A DNA stretch of 6,340 nt from Tannerellaceae bacterium. GTDB lineage: Bacteria; Bacteroidota; Bacteroidia; Bacteroidales; Tannerellaceae. Shown here one piece after another: positions 1 to 5,463 of the stretch. The stretch spans positions 1 through 6,340 of the forward strand of contig JAIRYL010000098.1 in NCBI GenBank assembly GCA_031267775.1. The letters run 5' to 3'. Position 1 is the first letter of the stretch, and each line of letters begins with the position of its first letter. Under the pieces are notes generated by a model. It ran no database searches, was not told where the DNA came from, and was given only the letters and a program-made list of their open reading frames with translations. The translations under genes were made by a program, and so were the position numbers.

Positions 1-42
1 CCCGATCATCAAAAAAAACCGGACAATACATACATATATATA

Positions 43-55
43 GGTAGGGGCTACC
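43..55. other. Small hairpin after an AT dinucleotide run
   Basis: GGTAG and CTACC form a 5-bp stem around a GGG loop directly after an alternating TA/CA stretch (about 29-42). It is too short to call a terminator, and neither strand has a useful T-run next to it. It marks the left edge of the repeat mosaic. Confidence 0.25.
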
Positions 56-62
56 CTTGTGG

Positions 63-105
63 TTGCCCTTTCCCGTTCCCGTTCCCTTTTCCGTTCCCTT
101 TCCCG
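63..105. repeat. C3N3 hexamer tract, G-quadruplex motif on minus strand
   Basis: CCC runs occur at 66-68, 72-74, 78-80 and 84-86, always separated by three bases (TTT or GTT), and again at 96-98 and 102-104. On the minus strand this reads GGG-N3-GGG-N3-GGG-N3-GGG, which fits the classic four-run G-quadruplex pattern with 3-nt loops, plus two further GGG runs. The tract is almost purely pyrimidine on the plus strand. It could arise simply by slippage expansion of a 6-bp unit. Whether it folds in vivo cannot be judged here. Confidence 0.6.
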
Positions 106-160
106 TAGAGAGACGATCCCCCCCGACTGATTTTTTTTGTAAAAGACAGTCGGCAGTCAA

Positions 161-225
161 GCGCGCGCAAGGAGCGCCTGGCCGACGGTCTGGCGCGTAT
201 TTTTTGGCGGGTAAAAGACCCCTCA
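161..225 (+). repeat. GC-rich core repeat, copy 1
   Basis: This block contains GCGCGCGCA, CGCCTGGCC and TTTTTTGGCGG in that order. It aligns without gaps to 466-530 at a constant offset of 305 bp, with about 49 of 65 bases identical by eye. Each copy is directly followed by a cluster of 21-22 bp A/T-tract repeats, so core plus array looks like one duplicated composite unit. No coding frame is conserved between the copies. Confidence 0.65.
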
Positions 226-310
226 AAAAAACACAGTATGTTTTTCAAAAATCATAAGCAAGATTTTTCAAAAACACAGTATGATTTTTCAAAAACACAG
301 TATGATTTTT
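224..310 (+). repeat. 21-bp A/T-tract tandem repeat
   Basis: Two perfect tandem 21-bp units (269-289 and 290-310) consist of CAAAAACACAGTATGA followed by TTTTT. A degenerate relative starts at 224 (CAAAAAAACACAGTATG then T5), and the stretch between them (246-268) is a decayed unit. Each unit pairs an A-tract with a T-tract, repeated every two helical turns. There is no unique spacer sequence, so this is not a CRISPR array. Confidence 0.75.
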
Positions 311-313
311 TAG

Positions 314-370
314 ACGGGTATTTGAGAAAATTTAAACGGGTACTCATGAAAATTTAAACGCAGTCTGTTT
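314..370 (+). repeat. 22-bp repeat cluster (AAAATTTAAACG type)
   Basis: ACGGGTA occurs at 314-320 and 336-342, and AAAATTTAAACG at 327-338 and 349-360, giving a strict 22-bp spacing. The units share the A/T-tract core and the position of a TG end with the larger array at 530-766, but the GC half differs (GGGTACTCATG versus CGCGTGCCTGTG). It directly follows the 21-bp cluster and probably belongs to the same repeat family. Confidence 0.6.
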
Positions 371-465
371 CTGCAAAAAGCGCTCCCTTTCGCGCAGGAA
401 TTTTCTCACGGCGGGCAACGTTTTTCCGAACGGCTTTCTTTTTTCTTTACCGATAGCCGATAATC

Positions 466-530
466 GCGCGCGCAGGGAACGCCTGGCCGGCGGCTTATTA
501 CGTGTTTTTTGGCGGATCAGACGCCCTTCA
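466..530 (+). repeat. GC-rich core repeat, copy 2
   Basis: This is the second copy of the core at 161-225, gapless at +305 bp, sharing GCGCGCGCA, CGCCTGGCC and TTTTTTGGCGG. The base before the end of this block is also where the 22-bp array begins (530), just as copy 1 runs into the 21-bp repeats. The CGATAATC just upstream (459-465 region) is shared with the inverted relative at 858-893. Confidence 0.65.
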
Positions 531-766
531 AATTTTCTTGCCTATGAAAATAAATTTTCTTGCCTATGAAATTTTACGCGCGTGCCTGTGAAATTTTACG
601 CGGCACATGTGAAATATAAATTTTCTTGCCTATGAAATTTTACGCGCGCGCCTATGGAATTTTACGCGCGTACCTGTGAAAATAAATTTTCTTACCTATG
701 AAATTTTACGCGCGTGCCTGTGAAAATTTACGTGCGTGCCTGTGAAAATTTACGTGCGCGCCGGCG
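530..766 (+). repeat. Phased 22-bp A-tract array, about 11 units
   Basis: Units begin with AAATTTT (or AAAATTT) at about 530, 552, 569, 591, 618, 635, 657, 684, 701, 723 and 745. Two unit types alternate: a short one, AAATTTTCTTGCCTATG (530, 552, 618, 684), and a 22-bp one with AAATTTTACGCGCGT followed by GCCTGTG (569, 591, 635, 657, 701, 723, 745). The final units drift (GCCGGCG at 760-766). The ACGCGCGT inside the long unit is itself a palindrome. The period is close to two helical turns, so the A/T tracts sit on about the same DNA face. Units are contiguous without unique spacers and out of coding phase. Confidence 0.8.
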
Positions 767-784
767 GAAATTCAGGTGCGCTCT

Positions 785-863
785 CCTCCAATCGCTACGC
801 TTCACTGGGGGGTATTTACATGCAGACCTGCGGTCTGTGAAGAAACACAAGATTTTGCAGGCG
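785..863 (+). repeat. 79-bp two-hairpin dispersed repeat, left copy
   Basis: This block matches the reverse complement of 6180-6258 over 79 bases with 5 mismatches counted by eye. It contains two hairpins. Hairpin A (785-811) pairs CCTCCAAT with ACTGGGGG around an 11-base loop; compared with the other copy it carries one G-T wobble and one A-C mismatch. Hairpin B (823-837) is a perfect CAGACC/GGTCTG stem with a TGC loop. The shared block ends at GCAGGCG, and the sequence beyond differs from the other copy. It resembles a REP/BIME-like or miniature mobile element; no transposase or target-site duplication is visible. Confidence 0.8.
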
Positions 864-893
864 CTCCCATACCCTTGCGCGCTTGATTATCGA
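858..893 (-). repeat. Inverted relative of the GC-rich core
   Basis: Read on the minus strand this stretch gives CGATAATCAAGCGCGC, then AAGGG and a few extra bases, then GAGCGCCTG. Those blocks match the left part of the GC core copies at 157-180 (TCAAGCGCGC, AAGG, GAGCGCCTG) and 459-485 (CGATAATC, GCGCGC, CGCCTG). It is therefore a third, diverged copy in the opposite orientation. It overlaps the GCAGGCG end of the 79-bp element, so the two modules are joined here. Confidence 0.5.
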
Positions 894-991
894 CCATCTT
901 TTTTTAAAAAAACAGTTGGAGGCTTTTCTACCGTAAGGGAGGCGGAATTTTTTATTTTAGTAGAATATCATCGGCTTACCGTACCTTTTCT

Positions 992-1996
992 TTAAGGGGA
1001 GGCGTGGTTTATGGAGAAATCTATCAGAAAATCTGCCAGAACAGGCAAATGATCGCTGTATCCTGCCTCATATTTATATCCGTAGTACGTGCGTCGCGGG
1101 CGAATCCCCCGCCACGTTTTATCTTGGACGAACAGGAAGGATGGCGAAAAGTTTTGCGCACTGCCCGGTATAACTTTCATCCGGGCCTGGGGCGACAACA
1201 TGGCTTGATGAACGATTATCTGGTCTAACTGGCTCCATTCGCCCTGATATTTATGGCTGCCTTTGGCGTCGGCAAACAGGTTTTGCAGACTGTTTCCGGT
1301 TACAAGTTTCATGCAGCGGCTGCCGGGCGAATCGTTAAAGTCGCCCATTGCTATAATCAGCGGGCAGGAGCGGACTTGTATCAGCAAATCGCATTGTTTG
1401 CGCAATGCAACGGCGGCGTCTGTGCGGCGGCTTTCGCTCTCTTTTTCGCCCCCATATTTGGAGGGGAAATGACAGACAAGTATATCCAGGGTATCTCCCG
1501 AAATAAGTTCCCCCGATACGTGCAGTATATCGCGGGTTTTGCGCGTATGATCTTTGCCCTGTACCGGTATGGAATGGTGGCTGAGGTACCTGAATTTATC
1601 CCGTTGATAAAGCAGGGCTACCCCTATGCCGCGCCTGTCCGGGCTGCCGGACGCGCAGTATCGATACTGCCGGGTATGCAGGGGCGTTTTCCGGAGGAGG
1701 TGGGTTATAACCGTATCATTCTCTACTTCGCACAGGCCCACAAGGGCGGGAGCGTCGCCCCATTCGCCTGCCGCCATAATAACTTTGGCTATTTGCTGAA
1801 GCTTATGATAATAGCGCGTACGGGTCCATCGCCTGCCGCCCGAGGGGAGGAACTCGTTATCGTCTGTCAGCGGATTGTCGGCCGTATCAAAAAGGTTTTC
1901 TACATTGTAACTCATCACGCGAAGGGAGACCTGGCTGTTTATATCAGCCGGCCGGAAACACAAAAAGAGAATCAGGATTGTTAAGGTTTTACACAT
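992..1996 (-). CDS. Secreted endonuclease/exonuclease/phosphatase-fold hydrolase
   Basis: The product is a 334-residue protein of the DNase I-like endonuclease/exonuclease/phosphatase superfamily, metal-dependent phosphodiesterases or phosphatases. The signature residues appear in order: MSYNVENLFD with Asn31, GLCEVEN with Glu90, VCHFPSK with His176, MGDFNDSPGS with Asp219 and Asn221, LDQIIV (Asp258), and YSDHLPVLADF with the Asp315-His316 pair. The catalytic set looks complete, so the enzyme should be active. Residues 1 to about 22 (CKTLTILILFLCF core) form a signal peptide, so it acts outside the cytoplasm. The substrate could be nucleic acid, a phosphoester or a lipid; the sequence does not decide. 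It starts 14 bp after the lipoprotein gene stop and is probably cotranscribed with it. The 5' side of the ATG is an unusual C8 tract followed by TCTG, with no Shine-Dalgarno sequence. Confidence 0.9.
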   Translation of the reverse strand: MCKTLTILILFLCFRPADINSQVSLRVMSYNVENLFDTADNPLTDDNEFLPSGGRRWTRTRYYHKLQQIAKVIMAAGEWGDAPALVGLCEVENDTVITHLLRKTPLHTRQYRYCASGSPDRRGIGVALLYQRDKFRYLSHHSIPVQGKDHTRKTRDILHVSGELISGDTLDILVCHFPSKYGGEKESESRRTDAAVALRKQCDLLIQVRSCPLIIAMGDFNDSPGSRCMKLVTGNSLQNLFADAKGSHKYQGEWSQLDQIIVHQAMLSPQARMKVIPGSAQNFSPSFLFVQDKTWRGIRPRRTYYGYKYEAGYSDHLPVLADFLIDFSINHASP

Positions 1997-2010
1997 CAGA
2001 GGGGGGGGCG

Positions 2011-3534
2011 CTATTCTTCCTTTTCCGGTTCGGGCACATATTCGTACGCTCCGATATCCGGCCCGTCGGCGCTTGTCAGCCGGTTTACGCCCCAGCGGTC
2101 TGCCGGATATTTTTCCGTTATGGAGCGGTCTGCCTTGCCTACAACCGGCTGCTGTTCCTTCGGCTTGCCTTCGCCGTCTTTATTTATTTCGGGCCTGAAA
2201 TCATTTGCATAATTATTTTCTTCGTTACCCACCGATTTGTATTGGGGAGAATAAGTTTTCGTGATAAACTGGGTATTGGTAAAGCCTGCATTCGTTGTTT
2301 GGAGGGTTTTAACGGCGCAATGGTTAAAATAGAAAGCAAACTCGCCGTCTTTTTTATCCAGTAAGATTTCGCCCTTCAGTTCTTCCGTCCCTTCGGAATA
2401 GCTCCCGTCGATGATGCAATTATCAAAAGCGGCTTTCTTTAGCGCCACGCTTTTGGCAGCCTCTCCGTCGTCAAGGGCGGCAATATGGTTTGCCAGCGTA
2501 AGCGCCGGCTGTCCGCTTCTTGCCCCCAGCCGGTATTGATTGACCAGCGTACAATGAATAAAGCTGTATTCGCCTCCCCGCAAATCCGCCAGCTCCTTTT
2601 TGGCATTACTTAACTCTGTATTGCAGGCGTCTATGCGGCAATTAACGGCGCGCAAAATACTGCCGGAAGAATTCGTGATTTGAGCGTTAGCCATTGTAAG
2701 TTTCAGACGTTCGGGCGTAGATTCTTCGCAAACAATTCCGCCTGCGCTGTTTCTTACCACCGTATAATTCATCACATTGCCGAAACTTTCCGGTTTAACA
2801 TACAACCCGTCCCACAGCCCGGATATACGGTCGTACGGAAGGTTTGTCAGCAGATTGTCCAGCCTGTCTCCCCGAAAGACAACCGGTTCTTCCAGCGTGC
2901 CGCCTGCCTGTATCGTTCCATATATAATCCATTTAGCCTTATCGTGCATATAAAAAGAAGCCCCTTTTTCAATGGATACGGTAACATCTTTGGCAATCGT
3001 TACGCTATCGTATACCAGGTACGGACGTTCGGCCGGCAAGACGGTATCCCTGTCAAACACCCATCCTCCCCTTATCAGGCGGGCGTCTTGCCCGTAAGCC
3101 TGCAGTAATACGGTTTGTTTCACGCCGTTTGTGGTAAACTCCACGCGGTCTTCAATCAACAGCGGCTCGTTGCTTCCGGTTGGGTCTACGGTTACCTCTA
3201 CAAATACATACAGACTGTCTTTGTTCAGGATGCGAATGTTTGAAAATGTTTCGCCGCTTCGTCCGTCCACATTCATGCGGAAATTAGACGCTCCCGCATT
3301 TGCCAGCCGGACAGATTCAATGGATAGCGGCTCTTTGTTGGTATTGTATACCATAAACTGGAGCGTTGCCGACCCAACGGCGGTAAATACCGTGTCGAAC
3401 GTAAGCGTATCTGTCGAAAAGCCGAGCCGCAGGTTCGGATTCGCAGAATAGTTATCGCTTAAATCGTTACAGGCTGAAAAACATCCAGCCAGCGCCAGGA
3501 TACCTGTACATATAAAAACAACCGGTCTGTTCAT
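2011..3534 (-). CDS. Beta-helix lipoprotein with C-terminal DIGAYE motif
   Basis: This 507-residue protein has an N-terminal lipoprotein signal. LAGC places the lipidated cysteine at residue 18, although a second candidate (FSAC, Cys22) lies close by. Residues about 35-150 form a beta-rich region of Ig/ASH-like character (DTLTFDTVFT, alternating hydrophobic strands, ending LLQAYGQD). Residues about 155-440 have repeated short strand patterns with Asn/Cys-rich turns (MANAQITNSS, NCRIDACNTEL, FDNCIIDGSY) typical of a right-handed parallel beta-helix. The C-terminus carries RLTSADGPDIGAYEY (486-499), a motif common at the end of Bacteroidetes beta-helix (choice-of-anchor Q-type) proteins. By family habit it is a cell-surface or periplasmic lipoprotein that may bind or cleave polysaccharide, but no catalytic residues can be assigned. 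It lies 81 bp after pepD across a hairpin, and 14 bp before the hydrolase gene. Confidence 0.85.
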   Translation of the reverse strand: MNRPVVFICTGILALAGCFSACNDLSDNYSANPNLRLGFSTDTLTFDTVFTAVGSATLQFMVYNTNKEPLSIESVRLANAGASNFRMNVDGRSGETFSNIRILNKDSLYVFVEVTVDPTGSNEPLLIEDRVEFTTNGVKQTVLLQAYGQDARLIRGGWVFDRDTVLPAERPYLVYDSVTIAKDVTVSIEKGASFYMHDKAKWIIYGTIQAGGTLEEPVVFRGDRLDNLLTNLPYDRISGLWDGLYVKPESFGNVMNYTVVRNSAGGIVCEESTPERLKLTMANAQITNSSGSILRAVNCRIDACNTELSNAKKELADLRGGEYSFIHCTLVNQYRLGARSGQPALTLANHIAALDDGEAAKSVALKKAAFDNCIIDGSYSEGTEELKGEILLDKKDGEFAFYFNHCAVKTLQTTNAGFTNTQFITKTYSPQYKSVGNEENNYANDFRPEINKDGEGKPKEQQPVVGKADRSITEKYPADRWGVNRLTSADGPDIGAYEYVPEPEKEE

Positions 3535-3553
3535 TTCTGATTATATGGATATA

Positions 3554-3589
3554 AAAGGAAGAAGCCCCCGCTTCAGCCGGGTTCATCCT
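3554..3589 (-). terminator. Terminator-like hairpin after pepD
   Basis: On the minus strand AGGATGAACCC (arm 3579-3589) pairs imperfectly with GGGCTTCTTCCT (3556-3567), followed by TTTTAT. A compact alternative stem, GAAGC/GCTTC with a G4 loop (3561-3574), lies inside it. It sits in the 81-bp gap after the pepD stop and before the lipoprotein ATG, so it probably separates pepD transcription from the downstream pair at least partly. No promoter box was seen between the hairpin and the lipoprotein start, which argues that some read-through is needed or that an unrecognised promoter is used. Confidence 0.5.
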
Positions 3590-3615
3590 CCTTTCATAAC
3601 GAAAAAAGCCTGTAT

Positions 3616-5073
3616 TTATTTTGCAGGAATATTCTTTAATAAATCAAGCAGATGCTCCCACCACAGGCCTACGGTATGGATCAGGATTCGTTCGCCGGGC
3701 GAATGAACGTCGCGCAGCGTAGGGCCAAACGAAATCATATCCAGGCGAGGATACTTTTCAAGAAACAGGCCGCATTCAAGTCCGGCATGGATAGCCGTCA
3801 CTTTGGGTTCTTTGTTAAACAGTTTCCTGTAACTGTCTGCCGCAACTTTCAGTATGGCCGAGTTCGGGTCAGGCGTCCATCCCGGATAACCGTCGCCCTG
3901 CGTAACTTCGGCGCCAGCCAGCAAAAATACCGAAGATACCTGATCGGCTATAGCCTCCTTGCCCGATTCTACCGAACTGCGCTGGCTTGTTCCAATCACA
4001 ATCCTGTCGTCGTCTTTCATTTTAACCGAAGCCAGGTTGGTCGACGTTTCCACCAGTCCCTCAATATCATGGCTCATGGCTATTACTCCGTGCGGACACC
4101 CGTGAACGGCATAGATAAGTTTCTCCACAATCGCGCCGTCTATACATTTTTCCGGTTTATCTGTCGATTGCATGGTTATCAAAAGATCCGGATCGGTATG
4201 TTTGAATTCATGCTCTACTTCGGCGATAAAACGGTTCAGCATGGCGCAGACTTCTTCTTTGTCGCCCGGTTTCAAACCAATAATAGCGTACGCTTCCCTG
4301 GCAATAGCATTGCGCAGGTTGCCTCCGTCAATATGGCAAAGAGAAAAATCAAAATTCTTCTTCAGGATATAAAGAAAACGAATCAGAAGCTTATTTGCAT
4401 TACCCAGTCCCTTATGAATATCGCATCCCGAATGTCCGCCTTTAAGCCTTTCTATATCCAGACGGAAATACTGTAAATCGGCCGATGCAGGCGTTTGCTC
4501 ATAATATAAAACGCCCTGCGTATCCTTTCCTCCGGCGCAACCGATAAATAATTCGCCTTCGTCTTCGCTATCCAGGTTGAGCAGTATCTGCCCCGTTATA
4601 AATCCGGATTCCAACGACTTGGCTCCGGTCAGTCCCGTCTCTTCATCTACGGTAAAAAGACATTCCACCGGGCCGTGTTCTATATCGCTGGACGCAAGTA
4701 TAGCCAGCCCGGCAGCCATCCCTATACCATTGTCCGCCCCCAAAGTCGTCCCGTCGGCGCGAAGCCAGTCTCCTTCTACAACCGTCTGGATTGCATCATT
4801 TTCAAAATCAAATACTTTATCGTTGTTCTTTTCGCAAACCATATCCATGTGAGACTGAAGGATAACGGTTGGAAGCGCTTCGTACCCCTTGGTTGCCGGT
4901 TTACACATAAGGATGTTTCCCGCTTTATCCTTTTTAATAGCGATATTATACGCTTTGGCAAATGATTCAAGATACTGAATTATTTTCCCTTCTTTTTTCG
5001 ACGGTCGGGGTACTTGCGTAATTTGATGGAAGAATTTCCATACAATTTCCGGTTTTAGATTTGTGATGTCCAT
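3616..5073 (-). CDS. pepD: Aminoacylhistidine dipeptidase (PepD, M20C)
   Basis: This 485-residue cytosolic metallopeptidase belongs to family M20C (PepD, also called aminoacylhistidine dipeptidase or carnosinase-like) and hydrolyses Xaa-His and other dipeptides; the length equals that known for the E. coli enzyme. The di-zinc ligand pattern is intact: QSHMDMV (His75, catalytic Asp77), LGADNGIG (bridging Asp114), TVDEETGLTG (catalytic Glu144 and metal Glu145), LNLDSEDEGE (Asp168) and DVHSPGE (His457). RLKGGHSGCDIHKGLGNAN (209-227) is the dimerisation or lid-domain signature of the family. There is no signal peptide, as expected. The ATG at 5073 gives MDITNLKPE, the usual family N-terminus. The gene diverges from the membrane-protein/OmpH pair across a 148-bp spacer and is followed by a terminator-like hairpin. 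It supports peptide use in a protein-fermenting gut or oral type of bacterium. Confidence 0.97.
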   Translation of the reverse strand: MDITNLKPEIVWKFFHQITQVPRPSKKEGKIIQYLESFAKAYNIAIKKDKAGNILMCKPATKGYEALPTVILQSHMDMVCEKNNDKVFDFENDAIQTVVEGDWLRADGTTLGADNGIGMAAGLAILASSDIEHGPVECLFTVDEETGLTGAKSLESGFITGQILLNLDSEDEGELFIGCAGGKDTQGVLYYEQTPASADLQYFRLDIERLKGGHSGCDIHKGLGNANKLLIRFLYILKKNFDFSLCHIDGGNLRNAIAREAYAIIGLKPGDKEEVCAMLNRFIAEVEHEFKHTDPDLLITMQSTDKPEKCIDGAIVEKLIYAVHGCPHGVIAMSHDIEGLVETSTNLASVKMKDDDRIVIGTSQRSSVESGKEAIADQVSSVFLLAGAEVTQGDGYPGWTPDPNSAILKVAADSYRKLFNKEPKVTAIHAGLECGLFLEKYPRLDMISFGPTLRDVHSPGERILIHTVGLWWEHLLDLLKNIPAK

Positions 5074-5191
5074 GTATTTATAGTTTTAATAGATGTCCGT
5101 ACTTTACGTTAATAAATGGGCAATATATAAAGTTTGCATTTAAAAAAGTAGAATATTATACCAAAAAGGCATCATATAATCAGTTAAACTC

Positions 5192-5215
5192 TTATATTTG
5201 CGTCCACAAATATAA
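5192..5215. promoter_or_regulatory. Inverted repeat over the promoter; possible mirror -7 box
   Basis: TTATATTTG (5192-5200) and CAAATATAA (5207-5215) form a perfect 9+9 bp inverted repeat with a 6-base CGTCCA spacer. The right arm read on the minus strand is again TATATTTG, a perfect -7 box directed at pepD, which would give that gene a leader of about 125 nt. The element could be a pair of face-to-face promoters, or an operator for a dimeric regulator that overlaps the rightward promoter. No regulator gene is in the window. Confidence 0.45.
5193..5200 (+). promoter_or_regulatory. Bacteroidetes -7 box for the 5222 operon
   Basis: TATATTTG matches the TAnnTTTG -7 consensus of the Bacteroidetes primary sigma factor perfectly and lies 21 bp before the ATG at 5222. 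The expected start of transcription is about 5206-5208, giving a very short A-rich leader (AAATATAAAAGAAA) that suits Bacteroidetes translation initiation. No convincing -33 TTG was found at 19-21 bp spacing. Confidence 0.6.
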
Positions 5216-5221
5216 AAGAAA

Positions 5222-5440
5222 ATGCTTACAACCTTATTGTTGACTGTCATAATAATTCTTGCCTGTACCGTATTGCTATCGGTAAAGGTACTGCTTAAAA
5301 AGGGAGGCGAATTTCCCGGCATGCACGTCGGAAGCAATAAGCTCTTGAGCCGGAAGGGGATTTACTGCGCCAGAACGCAACATCGCGAAGCGCTGGCGCA
5401 CAAGAATCTGGAAGAACGATTGAAAGAAACAGAAATATAA
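5222..5440 (+). CDS. Small conserved single-pass membrane protein
   Basis: The product is 72 residues. Residues 2-22 (LTTLLLTVIIILACTVLLSVK) form one transmembrane helix, followed by a positive KK pair, which predicts a cytosolic C-terminus. The rest has a patterned HVGSNKLLSRKGIYCARTQHRE segment (35-56) and a charged helix (LAHKNLEERLKETEI). It resembles short uncharacterised Bacteroidales membrane proteins with a GI-C-x-x-Q/D pattern, but I know of no function. It is the first gene after a perfect -7 box and ends 23 bp before the OmpH-like gene, so the two are likely cotranscribed. A role together with the envelope chaperone-like neighbour is an inference from position only. Its length, start and leader are consistent with a real gene. 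Confidence 0.75.
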   Translation: MLTTLLLTVIIILACTVLLSVKVLLKKGGEFPGMHVGSNKLLSRKGIYCARTQHREALAHKNLEERLKETEI

Positions 5441-5463
5441 TATAAAGATTTAATTTGCACTTT

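Larger units (their letters stand above)
1..991. other. Gene-free repeat mosaic between genes
   Basis: This roughly 1-kb stretch lies beyond the 3' end of the endonuclease-like gene and has no believable coding sequence. Open frames cross it, but they run through tandem units of 21-22 bp; a 22-bp period is not a multiple of three, and the predicted peptides are basic, low-complexity strings with no motif. The content is instead a homopolymer-rich left edge, a C3N3 hexamer tract, two GC-rich cores, two clusters of A/T-tract repeats and a two-hairpin element, each listed separately. About 371-460 is T-rich and AT/GC-patchy without a clear repeat. About 894-991 holds a T7A7 palindrome (899-912) and two GGAGGC direct repeats (917-922, 939-944) and nothing else I can name. 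No clear terminator for the gene ending at 992 was found. Confidence 0.75.

Noticed and set aside
51..257. Overlapping open frames of 65-66 codons on both strands
   Set aside because: Both are products of the C3N3 hexamer tract (Gly-Lys/Gly-Asn or Pro-Val/Pro-Phe repeats) and GC-core sequence, with no domain or plausible translation start.
530..766. CRISPR array
   Set aside because: The units are contiguous, variable, 17-22 bp long, and lack unique spacers; no cas gene is present.
899..912. T7A7 palindrome as the terminator of the hydrolase gene
   Set aside because: A pure A-T stem without loop and about 80 bp from the stop codon is a poor terminator; it is more likely part of the repeat mosaic.
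714..995. 93-codon plus-strand open frame with an ATG
   Set aside because: It begins inside the 22-bp array, runs through the 79-bp element and ends overlapping the stop of the hydrolase gene. The peptide is basic, without motif, and dictated by repeats; the open frame looks accidental.
1253..1984. 243-codon plus-strand open frame
   Set aside because: It is antisense to the hydrolase gene, whose catalytic motifs are intact; it is a shadow frame.
3652..4476. 274-codon plus-strand open frame
   Set aside because: It is antisense to pepD, which has all its metal ligands and the full family length.
5121..5129. Minus-strand TATATATTG as the pepD promoter
   Set aside because: The spacing between TA and TTG is one base too long or the box has a mismatch, and no -33 element is seen. 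It is not supported well enough to list, though it remains an alternative to the box at 5207-5214.
5450..5457. TTAATTTG as a separate -7 promoter for the OmpH-like gene
   Set aside because: It differs by one base from TAnnTTTG, and the predicted start of transcription would fall on the ATG itself at 5464. Cotranscription with the upstream gene is simpler.
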